This document shows positions 11,980 through 22,818 of a stretch of DNA of 64,000 nt, piece after piece. Each line of letters starts with the position of its first letter. The stretch's first letter is position 1. The notes beneath the pieces were generated by a model. It had not been told where the DNA came from. It saw only the letters and a program-made list of their open reading frames with translations, and ran no database searches. Origin of the DNA: Hsuehochloa calcarea (taxonomy: Eukaryota > Streptophyta > Magnoliopsida > Poales > Poaceae); the NCBI GenBank assembly GCA_036346395.1, contig CM070604.1, positions 53,099,003-53,163,002 on the forward strand, given 5' to 3'. Made by a program: the position numbers and the translations under genes.

Positions 11980-14190
11980 TGGGTGTGTTTGGTCGGAGGG
12001 ATGAGGTTGAATGGGATGGGATGATAAAAATAGGATGTGATCGTCCCGAATGGAATGATACAAGCAGATTGTTTGGTTGGTTGTATGGGATGGTACTCAA
12101 ATGGTATGAGATTATGTTTGGTTTAGGGGATGAGGTTGGTTCTGTAACCTCCTTCCTACATTGGTGAGATTAACTCCATGTTGTTTTTCTTTTCTTTCTT
12201 TCTTTTCTTTTTTCTTTTTCTCCTTTTCCCTTTTCTGACCTAACTATTAATGGTCAACTAATAATTAATCTATATTTTTCTAACTTAATCTCTAGTTAAG
12301 TTCTCTATTTTAATTTAAAGGTTAATAATATACTACTATCTCTTTTTAACTTAATGCATTTTTAGTTACAGTGTGACCCACTGATATTGAACTATTAGGG
12401 TAATTAAACATTAACCATTTTTAAATATACAACTTATAGTTAAATATGTTATTTAAGTTTAACTACTAATAGCAAACTCATTAATATCTAACGCGAGTGG
12501 TGAGTGCACGCGACGCGAGTGGACGAGTCCGTCCTGTACCGCGTGGTTTGCCCAATTTCATCGAACAAAATGGTTTAACATCTCACAGAAATATTTCCAG
12601 AATCTGTACCACCCCATCCAGTTTGATACACTCAACCAAACAGAGTGATAAAGGCATATCCGGAACCATCCCAATTCACTTTAGAAAATTAAAGAATTGT
12701 GATTTGAAAGGGGTTGAAGATAGAGTTGAAAACAATTTAGCAGTTGGAAAGGAAAAATATGTCTGTTGGTGTACTTTTAGAACTTATTAACTCAATGCTA
12801 AGCAATTTGCCTATATTTATGTTATCTTTTTTGAGCTTTCTAGAGAGGTTTTCAAAAGACTAGATTTCTATAGATCTCGTTTTTCCTGGCAGAGTGACAA
12901 TCATAGAAAAATAGGCTTGCTAAATGGAATTTAGTGTGTACGCCCAAAGAGCTGGGCGGTCTAGACATTCAGAACTTACACACAAAAACAAAAATTTACT
13001 AGAAAAATGGTTGTTTAAATTGTTTAATGAAGAAGGGGTATGGCAAACTTTACTCACAAGGAAATATTTGGGGGAGAAGACTCTTTCATAGGTGGTTAAC
13101 AAGCCGGTGGCTTCCTATTTCTTGTCAGGTTCAATGAAAATTAAAGATCACTTTTTTCACTTGGTTCTTCCAGATTAAAAATGGAATGCAAACTAGGTTT
13201 TGGGAAGATATTGGTTATGAGACTCTACACTGAAAAGGCAATATCCATTCCTTTATAATGTGGTGAGGAAAAAGGGTGATACAATGACGAATATTCTAAG
13301 ATCAATTCCTTTCAATATTTCTTTTCAAAGACCTATTATTGGACCCAAGTTACAAGCTTGGAATGAGTTAATTAAGAGAATTGCCAATTTACAATTGAGA
13401 TATCAAAAGGATGTTTTTAGGTGCAATTTGAATAAGTCTGGACTTTTTTTGGTGCAATATTTATATATGGCAATATTTGGAAATTATCGAGCCCCATTAG
13501 ATTTTTTTTGGTCAATTAAGATTCCATCAAAATTAAAAATATTCCTTTGGTATCTCAAAAGAAAGGTAATTTTAACTAAAGATAATATGCTCAAAAGAAA
13601 TTAGAGGGGAATCAAAAAATGTTATTTCTGTAATAAAGAGGAAACAATTTAACATCTTTTCGTTGACCGCCCCTTTCACGTCTTGCATGGTGGGCTATTC
13701 AATGCGAGTTTAATTTATCATCTCGTGCGAGCATAGCCAACATATTTGAGAATTGGTTAGTCAGTATCCAAAAATTTTAAAGACACAACTCCTAGTTGGA
13801 GTTAATGCTTTATGTTGGTCTATTTGGTTATGTCGAAATGATGTTGTTTTTGCTAAAAATAATAATACTAATCTCCTGCAGGATATCTTATCGAGTGAGC
13901 ACTAGCTGAGTGCTTGTGCAATTATGCAGAAACCGACTCAGAAGGAGTCTATGTTGGTCAGAAGCGTCAGGTTGGAGTTTATGGCGAATCAAATATTCAA
14001 CATTCATAGTGACGGTTTAGTAATAGGATTTGTAATGATTGAGTTTAATTTTTAATTATCTTTTAATCCTTTTTGATACTTTTAAAATTTTAAACTCTAT
14101 AATAAATTAGACTGTGTGCATCCTTGATGCAGAGGCTACAAAGTGTTCTCTTCCATTATCTTAAAAATATTGTCTATCCAACCAAACGCA
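11980..14190 (+). mobile_element. decayed LINE 3' part inside inverted-end element
   Basis: From about 12790 to 13900 the plus strand, in several broken frames, resembles the C-terminal part of a plant non-LTR retrotransposon polyprotein. I can see conserved-looking pieces such as LAKWNLVCTPKELGGLDIQN, a KWLFKLFNEEG...WQTLL stretch and a zinc-binding reverse-transcriptase-associated segment (FFWSIKIPSKLKIFLWYL, then CYFCNKEE). Stops and frame changes are frequent, so it is inactive. The flanks carry inverted ends, GTGTGTTTGGTCGG at about 11982 and the complement of GTGTGCGTTTGGTTGG ending near 14190. The LINE fragment therefore seems to lie within, or to have landed in, a MITE-like sequence. 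I found no clean target duplication. Confidence 0.55.
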
Positions 14191-16894
14191 CACTGGGTAC
14201 GGTATAACATTCTCATCGCTACCAACAGTGGCAGGGAGATGTACTGCGATGTGCACATGGGCACAGATCCCAAAAGAGATGCCTGTCTCTGTCTCTCTCT
14301 GTCCGGCAGTGCACGGAGTATGTTTTTTTCTTTTCTGTTTTGACAACAAGCACAAGAAAAAGGGACCCATGCAGATTCTTAGGGCAGGTATTTCCTTCCC
14401 TGGGGCAATAGAGCCTAGCAATCATGCACCATAGTTTATGCCAACTTGAGAGCACCTTTGCCTCTGCGGTCGCATGCTTCCTTTCTTCTCATCAGCGTCA
14501 TCAGTTTCGTTTTTTTAATAAAAAGTTGAACTCGAATGTTTAGTGGGGTTTTAAGATATTTTTACAGATTTTAATACTGATAAGATTTCTAGATTTCGAA
14601 CTATAACCCACCTAGCCTGAGACTCGACTCCACCGCTGCGTGCGGCCATACCAAAAAAAGATGATGTGCAGTTGCAGTAGTAGCCAATATATTCATATTC
14701 CAATGTGTATTAGTTCCACCCAGCACTGTACTGCCATGTAGATAGACACGCCACTGCCGCTCGCCACCGATCTCCTTATCTGCTGACGTGTCCGCCGGCT
14801 TGTCATCTTTTCATGGGGTCCCGGAAGCAGACCATGATCTGCCAAGAATTCAAATTCATCTTCGAGTCGATCTCTGTAGCTGATCGACGCATTGCTATCG
14901 GTTTGCGCACGGTGGTCAGCGCGTAGCCAGGAATCGTTACCTGACCTGAACCGGCGGCTGGATGAGACGACGGACGGACGGATGGACAAAACAGCTACTC
15001 CTGAGTCCCCACAGGCCACAGATAAAGACATCCACTTTATCATAATTCTGTCCTGCCACAGTTCACCACTCCCCGTGCAATAACTGAACTCGTCGTCTGC
15101 GACATCCATGGCACTGAAAACCCAAGTATGTAGTATAGTCCATGTCTCCACGAAAGCCAGGGATCCCAGTTGAAAGGAGACAAAAGTCTGAACAAAACCT
15201 TCAGTAGTTCAGTGAACATTTCAACATACCATGTCAATGGGCCAAGCTAGCTGCTGGCTAGAGCACTTGTTACAATCGATGTAGTATGCCATACATGGTT
15301 GGGCCATCAAGAGGACTTCAAGAAGGCAGGGTACAAGTAGCAGGCTAACAGTAACGACTAACGACAACTCTCAAGACCAAGCCTTGCATGATACAAATGT
15401 GTCCAACCTGAAGGTGCCAGTGTGTAGTGTGTTTCCGAATGAATCAAGGCCTGCAGTGTCATTTACAACAGGACCTTCAACTTCGTTCTCGAGAGTACAC
15501 TATTTTGCAGCGCTGCCAAGCTACATGTTACAATTCCAGAGCCTGTTATACATTGACATATGGAGAAATAACAGATTCCTTTCAAGAGTCATGAGAAGTA
15601 CTTCAGATCATCGAGGTCATACTTTTTGGAATTCAAAAGGCTGACATGTTGATTGTCCATGAAATATTTTTGATGTCAAAAGTTTAGAATTTGCCATGTG
15701 ATATTTGCTTGATGCGAGTGTACTGAACTATTCAGAATATGGCCTGGATCACCATTTTTTTAACTGTATATTATACAGCTGGAATATTTCAGTTTGTAGT
15801 TCCTTTTGATACCAATCACTTTAATCTCAGCTAATCCACCATGCAGTGCTTTTAGGTGCCGCCCATGTGCTGTCATTGTGCATGGGATAGATTGTTTTCA
15901 GTATTGATAGTTCCATATTCTTTTGTGTACCAATAAACGATGGTTTTTTTTGGTTAGCTTTGTGGATGGGATAAATGTTTGTGTTCCGTTGAATAAGTTA
16001 ATCAGTGACGTTGTCCTGGTTTCACCCATATAAGCTATATATTCGGTAACTGATTTCAAGGAATGTGATGTCCCATCTGAGATAATTCAGAATTATGGGC
16101 ACTGGGCTCAGCTTGTGAATGTCTTGTCTGAAGCATCTGAATTTGTTTGTTTAAAGCAGCTTGCGACTGTAAATGCAGATCAGGCGTCAGGTTTTAATGT
16201 CGCGCTTGGCCGAGTTTACGGAGCTTCCGTTCCACTCAACCAAGCAATTTTGCAAAGCAGCTACCTTTGATAATAGTTGCACAATCCTAGGTATAAATCT
16301 GCACACAATAATAGCACTCTTCCTGCATGTCCATCCATACACCTTTATATTTTGCCAAACTGAAAAGTTCAACCAAAATAGCCAAGATATTGTTCACATT
16401 TGTTGGTTTGTTTTGCATTCCTGTCAGTGTAGATCAAGGCAGGATCCATATTATGACACGACAGACCCTTTACGAGAGGATCTTCAACGAATTCTGCCAT
16501 ATAATCCAAACTAGTCCTGGTGTGCCACGAAACCATATAATCCGAAGTAGCAACAGATTCATTATAACTCATATCACAGATACGAAGACATTGCAGTAAG
16601 AATGCAGGATATCAAAATTTGATTCAAACAGGGAAAGATGGATAGTTCAATCAGTTGACCATGGACAAGAGCGCACGAGAGCTGAAAAACACAAGAGTTC
16701 AAACTGAGCACTTCATGCCCAAGGACTCCCATGTTGCTAGGTAGAAGCAGGCAGCAGCCGATGAACCAAAACAAATGCTGGGCTAACTTTCAGTACACAG
16801 TCACATACAGACGTTACATGTTTTGCAGATGAAACAGGTCAAAAATTTGCAAGCATCCTGTTGTTATTGAGATGAATCAAAGTGGAAGGCTAAT
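14191..16894. other. spacer and probable 3' flank of the PPR gene
   Basis: No gene recognised. A 152-codon minus-strand frame (14693-15151) has ordinary composition but no family resemblance, no splice partner and no support. The last few hundred bases before 16895 are probably the 3' untranslated region of the PPR gene. Confidence 0.4.
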
Positions 16895-19800
16895 TCATTG
16901 ATCAACACAGATAGAATCGAGCAACTTGGCAGTTCCCTCACTAACTTCCACATTTTCAATCTTTAGACGGTGTCGCATCCCAGGGAACTTCTTCCCAGAA
17001 GCTGCATATGTCCGTACCAGTGGTTCAAACACCACTGTGCCCAAGTCCTTTTGCACCTTCTTTAACACCTTGACAAATTTCTCAGCTCCATCTACATCTT
17101 TATTCTTCTCAAAGTAACCCATCAAGGTCTTGGTCACATCATGTGGTGGCACCCAAATCCTACCACTGCTGTGTCCCTTCTTGATTGCACGGTCAGTGCA
17201 CCAATAAGCCATCTTGAGATCCCCTGCCTTGAGATAGTGTTCCAGAAAAATTTCCCATGTCTTAGCGTTAAGTCTTCCACCACGCATCTTGGCACGCTTC
17301 TTGAGAGCAACAGCCTTGTCAAACATACCCTCTGTAATATATGCTTTGATCATAGCATTTGCAACCCGGATGTCATATTTAGGATGCTTCAGTTCAAGCT
17401 CCTCCATGCCCTTGTCCTTGGTTCCCTTAACATCAGAGTCATCATTAGATGCATTAGTTGAAGATTCCGGCTCCAACGTGGATGCTTTAGCTGTCCCAGA
17501 GTCCTTTGTGTTCGTCTTAGGTGGATGAATGTACCGGGCTTCCCACTCTTTGAAACAGGCCTCAGCAGCAGGCAGATCCTTCAAGTTCGCCAAAACCTGA
17601 ATAATGTTAAGATAGCTCATGTTTGCCATTCTAGGATTATTCCGCTTCAATGACCGCCAAACACGATGAACTTCCGCTAAATTTGGTGTTCGCCCATACA
17701 GTGTAATAAGGAACTGGTAGGCTTCAAGATCATTGCTAGTGTTCCGCTTCTCTAGCTCCTTAAGAGCAGATTCTGCCTTCTCAAACAGTCCAGCATCAAC
17801 ATATATGGAGGCCAGGTTACTGTATGTTGTCCAATCAGGAGCAACTCGACCATCCCGTTTCATCTCTTCAATCACCCTCTCAACACCTGGTATGTCTTTG
17901 CGAGCAGCAAATGCCCTCATCCAAACATTATAAGTATAGATATCTGGCAATACATCATCGGCCTTCATGTCCTGGATGATGCTGGGGACCTTCTCAGGTT
18001 GGTTGACCTTAGTGTATAGCGTCATTAAGCTGTTATAGGACATGGCAGTGAAAGCAAAGTTGAGCTCCTTCATTTTTTCCATAAGGGCCTCAGCTTTCTC
18101 AGTCATTAGCTCTTTGCAATAACAATTGAGAAGAGCACCATATGTGAGATGAGTTTTCGAAGTTTCTGGGAGGTCAAGGAAGTACTTCTCAGCAGCAGCG
18201 ATGCCTCTCGATTTGGCAACAAGATCCAGGCGGATTGCTTGATCACTTACTGTAGGATTCATGCCTCTTCTGGCCATAACTTCAGAGAGCTACATTGATA
18301 AATAAATAAATAGGGTAAAAAGAATCCATTTAAACTTATTCGAAAGATATATCTAAATTCCAGAACCATCACAAGCAGATATGCAAGATTCAAAATCTTA
18401 TAATGATCTCCATCTGGGATATGCTATATGCATTTTATGTTTTGCTTCATTTGGCACAAAATACACCAGAATGAAATCGAGCAATATATTTCAAGAAAGA
18501 ATTGTTTTCGGCACAGTTATTCACAAAGAAACTGAGCAGCGAAAAACAATACCAATTCCATATGAAAAAGCAATAGATGACTTTGCTAGCGCTGCTCCAG
18601 GTAAAATAAAAATAAAAATACAACAGACACCTATTGGAGGTGGAAAATCTTTTAAGTTCACACAGTAATAACATGAATACGAAGAACCCAATCTCACAAT
18701 AGCATTTATATTTATATTCAGATGAGATCTGGCAGCAAAATTAGAATCTTCAACTTGGTATAAGGAGCTCAAAGGCAACTCAGCAGCAAGTGCCAAGCAA
18801 GCAAAGAACTTGGAAAAGTCTGAGCTTGTGCAAAGAGCAAAAGTACTACAGTGAAAATGGCATGTAGTTATTTTTTATTGTTACATTGGGGTAAATAGTA
18901 TGACCCATTACAATTTACAACTAGCATAATTTTATTGTACACACTACACATTATATGCTTAATAGTTATATAGCCCTAAATGCAAAATGATGAAATGATA
19001 ATGAAATATTCCCTCCATTCTTTTTTATTTGACGTTTTTGACTTTTCACGGTCTCCGAGATGCGACTTTGACTGTTACTTTTTATAATTTTACATTAAGA
19101 TGTATTAATAAAATTATAATATTATGAAAGTATTTTTAACAACAAATCTAATGATATAATTTTCATATAGCCAATCTAGATAGTTTCAAACCTATTGACG
19201 GTCAAACTTTAGAAAGTTAGATGCATACTTATTAAGCGACGCTTAGGCGGTAAGGCGTCGCCGATGTCGTAAGGCGTCGCCCCGCCTTGCTGCCTCCTCC
19301 CGCTTTCCTCCTCTCCCCGTCATGCAGTTCCTCCCGGCTCCCGTCGCCGTCGCCTGACTGCTCCTCGGCGCCTCCTCCACGGTCTTGAGGAGGAGGCGGC
19401 ACAAGCGAAAAGGGCGGAGGAAGAGGGAGAGCCGGAGAGGAAGTAGAAGAGGGGGAAGGGAGGCGGCGATGGGGCCGGAGGCTGCCGCTAAGGGAGGACC
19501 GGAGGAGGCGGCGTAGCCCGTGGCCCGAGGAGGATCGAGGAGGCGCAGGCGCGGCGAAGGCGTGGAGGAGGCGGCGTGGGCGAAGGGTCGTTGAGGGAGG
19601 CGCGCAGCGCGAGGAGGACGAGGAGGCGGCCTGGCTGGCGTTGAGGACCGCCGAGAATCGGAGAGCGAAGGCGTGGAGGAGAGCGCAGGCGAAGGCGTGG
19701 AGGCGGCGAAGAAGAAGAAGCGCAAGTCGTCGTCGGCGAAAAAAAGAAGAGGCGAGGGTAGGCGGGGCAGGCCGGTCAGGCGGGATCTTCTGTGGCCGGA

Positions 19801-21133
19801 TCATCTGTTGCTTCTAGCTGTTGTCGAGATCTTTGCGGCCTTCTGGTCTGCTGCTCTGCACTGCCGCCTTAGGGATGTGTAAGGCCTCGCCTCGCCTCAC
19901 GCCTTACCGCTTAAAAGGTGTGAGAGGGGTGAGTTGCTTCGCCTCGCCTTACCGCCTTAATAACCATGGTTAGATGACACGATTCTAGGAAATCAAGTAA
20001 AAAAGAACAGAGGGAGTATAGAAGTTCACAGTCCATAATGTAAATTATACGGTTTAACGTAAAAGAAGCAAAACGATCAGCCAAAATACAACAAAAGTAG
20101 TTAAACATAATGCAATGGAAACATTAACTACACTAACTCATACCAAAATTCAAACAACATTGTAAACTTTGCTCATTCAGAACGAGGCAATACTAAAAGG
20201 AAAGCGTAAACAAGAAGCTAATTGTGCGAGAAAGAAAAGCAAGAAATTGGTTGTCCAACTTTGTTCTTGTCAGCACAAAGCAGCAAGTAGTAATTAATAA
20301 AACCTGAGATGAAACATCATCAATAAAGTGAACTAATGGACAGACCAGATGTAACTCAGAAATCATGCTCACTGAGCAGTAAAATGGGAAACCCATTGTT
20401 GACAAAGTAACTATCTGAACTTATCCAAGATTGCGATCTAAAATTTGAAGTATTTCAGTAACCTATACTGCAGGTCCATCTAAACTCAAGCAACATGACT
20501 CGCAAAGATCAAACATAATAATATGAATTTCACACCATCGAGTACTATTTCACAAAGCTGAATATGATGATTAATCAACAGTACTGAATAGAGGGAGGAC
20601 AGAAATGAGGGAGACTATCGGCATTTCGCCGTATCCAAACCTACTATTGTCGCTTAGCACATTTAACACAAGTACACATCAGATTAAGCATGCAAATTGA
20701 GTAAACGAAGTGAAGTCTAGGAAATAAATTCGCAATATAAAATTTTCATCTTGTCAACACACTAACACACTATCATACCAGTTAACAACACCTCACAGGA
20801 TTTACTCCGTTCCATGATCATACTTCCATCATCAGATCTAACAACAACCGCGGCATCACAAAGCACAGACTGAGACCGAGAGATCACACAAAACGGAGGA
20901 GAGAGAAAGTGATCGACCTTGAGGGCGGGGCGGTAGAGGGCGTGACGCCGGAGCCGGCGGACGCAGACGCCGACCTCCCACTTGAATGCGCGCTTCCGAC
21001 TGTCGAGGAAGCCATCCACCTCCTCCCGCACCGCCTGCGGCGTCGACCCCCGCCGGAACAGCCGCCGGTATAGCGCCTCCTCCACGTACTTCTTGCTCGA
21101 CCGCCGCGCTACGTCCTTCACCCGCGTCGCCAT
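16895..21133 (-). CDS. P-class pentatricopeptide repeat protein, 536 aa
   Basis: PPR proteins bind organelle RNA with one or two bases per repeat. P-class members stabilise, process or help translate transcripts in mitochondria or plastids. Two exons: 20918-21133 (72 codons from ATG) and 16895-18289; the 2.6-kb intron is phase 0 with GT and AG ends, total 536 residues. Repeats run from about residue 110 to 480. Examples are TAMSYNSLMTLYTKVNQPEK, LPDIYTYNVWMRAFAARKD and APDWTTYSNLASIYVDAG, each two helices of about 35 residues. A low-complexity Ser/Thr/Asp linker lies near residue 330. No E or DYW extension is present. The N-terminus is short and basic (MATRVKDVARRSSKK), compatible with an organelle-targeting peptide. 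It resembles Arabidopsis AT1G60770-type proteins from memory. Frame is intact; the intron holds two nested transposons. Confidence 0.9.
19009..20016. mobile_element. Stowaway-like MITE, interrupted by a hAT element
   Basis: Ends are TTCCCTCCATTCTTTTTTA at the left and, read inwards from the right, CTCCCTCTGTTCTTTTTTA. Both are flanked by TA (19007-19008 and 20017-20018), the Tc1/mariner Stowaway target. Removing the inserted 745-bp element and one copy of its 8-bp duplication leaves about 255 bp, a normal Stowaway length. It lies in the PPR gene intron. Confidence 0.8.
19224..19968. mobile_element. GC-rich non-autonomous hAT element, 745 bp, nested in the Stowaway MITE
   Basis: An exact 8-bp duplication GTTAGATG flanks it (19216-19223, 19969-19976). 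Inverted ends are CATACTTATTAAGCG and CATGGTTATTAAGGCGG, followed on both sides by GGTAAGGCG. The interior is very GC-rich, unlike the surrounding intron. It gives a 190-codon minus-strand open frame of Ala/Arg/Pro/Ser low complexity with no transposase motif, so I do not call it a gene. The interior may be captured sequence. Confidence 0.8.
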
Positions 21134-21383
21134 CTCCGCCTCCCCCGCCGGCGCCTGGGGGTTTTGAGGGTTTTGGCGGCGCGAGGGGTAGCTGAGCTCA
21201 CCTCGCACTACTCCACTCGCGTGGCCGCTTCGGGCTTGTTGGGCCTGGGCTTTACTGGACCTGGACTTTAATGGGCCGGGGCTTCAAGTAATAAGAAGGC
21301 GCCGGTTTCTCTTCATGAGGCAGGGGCAAAAAGGGTAAGGAAAAGGAGGGAGAGAGCTGTGAAGAAGAGGGAGGGAGACATAG

Positions 21384-22818
21384 GCGACGTCGCCGGCGGT
21401 CGGAGGCGGCGGGGATGAACCGGAAGGAGTTGGCGCCGGCCGGCGGGGACGTAATGGAGGGATATTCGCGGTCGGAGGCGGAGGCGGGGAGCTGGCGGAG
21501 GCGCTGGCGTGGCGGCGGTTGTACCGGGAGGTGACGCTGGCGCTGCGCGACGCCAAGGCCGACTTATCCTTCCTCCGCCCACGGGGGATCCGCAGCCTCC
21601 TCGGCTTCCTCCGCTCCACCGCCTCCGCGCCCGACGACTCGCCGCTGCTCCTCTTCCGCCACTCCCAGTCCATCCCCGATCTCCATGGTACGACGATCTT
21701 TCCGACCATTTCGGTGATCCAATGTGAAACACTGAAAAGATTGGATTTTTAAAATACATTTTTCCTCTGGCTACGTAATTGGAGTGTCATTTGGTAAGTC
21801 TAATGTTTAATGCAATGCAGTAACCAGTGGGTGTTTGAATGAAATTAATGGACAATACTACTTGGCTGTCTAGTAACAATGGGCAAAGATGATAACTCGG
21901 AGCATTGAGGAGTCTCTTGTTACAATGTAATCACGGTAGACATCGCAGGCCCAGTTAGTTAGCATACGAGTTATCATCTTTGCCCATTGTTATCATCTTT
22001 GCCCAGTTAGGTGATAAGTGCCCCAGGACAGCTTCTTGATCTATAATTCATGTTATTCAGCCTTATAGTTGGGTGATAGATTGGACTTAGCTTGTTAAAA
22101 GTGAAACAAGAATCTTGCTGGTATGGGTGCACGACTGCTAGTAGTGCATTCTACTAGCCCTTCCCCTCGTGATGTATTTAGGGGGAGAGCTAACCTCATA
22201 ATTGCGTCTCAGTAAAAAAAATTCCAATTATGTACGTCAGTAAGCCTAGTTAAACCTTAAATTTTCTTAAGCAATTATTGCAGCTACCAGCCTCAGTTTG
22301 GAACAGTAGATCCTACCTATGTACTGCAAATTTTTGAATGAACTGGGTTGGGCTCCCTAATCATCTATTCTGCTATTGGATTTTTTGGAGTTGTATCATC
22401 ATTCTAGCATCTAGTATAGCTTGCTATGAGTAATTCAGAAGAACAATATTACACACAGTCTTTTCCCCCTTATTGTAGTTAACATATTTTCATTCATCAA
22501 TCTTTGAGTGTGTAACTTCACCACTCAGTGATATTGAGATTGCCATGCATTTGGCTGGATATATTTCTTATGTGTACACCTGAGGAAGGAACGCTTACTG
22601 ACAAGCTTATGTTCTGTGACAGTTATTCCCGTTCTCTTTCAGAATTCGTTGCATCAACCAAAGGAAGATCCTGTTGTGACATTGGATCATGTATTTGAAG
22701 TTGAACCAATGAAGATCACGAGCCCCCCAACAGATTCTGAAATTGCTCTTGCTCTTAGAGTTTTGGAAGGTTGTATAGTTGATGCACTGCTCTGGCCCAC
22801 AAGTACAAGGCTGTGAAG
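21384..22818 (+). pseudogene. truncated, frame-broken gene resembling plant Cdc14/SIN-component (armadillo-type) proteins
   Basis: Exon 1 (open frame 21384-21687) encodes a helical segment including LYREVTLALRDAKADLSFLR. It has a GT donor, and exon 2 starts at 22623 after CAG in the matching phase (VIPVLFQNSLHQPKEDPVV, then FEVEPMKITSPPTDSEIALA). Two faults are visible. The only nearby ATG (21415) is in a different frame from the conserved part. Near 22770 the frame must change again to reach the expected ending ALAHKYKAVK before the GT at 22819. The following exons of the family (expected to read like RGVLEQGACLDAL) are not found before 25 kb. From memory the family is the plant relatives of the fission-yeast septation component Cdc14 (IPR012535); this name is tentative. 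It starts only about 250 bases from the divergent PPR gene. Confidence 0.55.
21874..21992. repeat. perfect 26-bp inverted repeat with 67-base loop
   Basis: The left arm (21874-21899) begins TAACAATGGGCAAAGATGAT. The right arm (21967-21992) is its exact reverse complement. A further partial copy of the right arm (TATCATCTTTGCCCAG) follows directly at 21991-22006. The structure lies in the intron between the two exons of the gene fragment. Confidence 0.9.

Noticed and set aside
14693..15151. 152-codon minus-strand frame
   Set aside because: No similarity to a known family, no splice context, no promoter; not supportable as a gene.
19232..19804. 190-codon minus-strand open frame in the PPR intron
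   Set aside because: It lies wholly inside a delimited hAT element and is Ala/Arg/Pro/Ser low complexity without transposase motifs.
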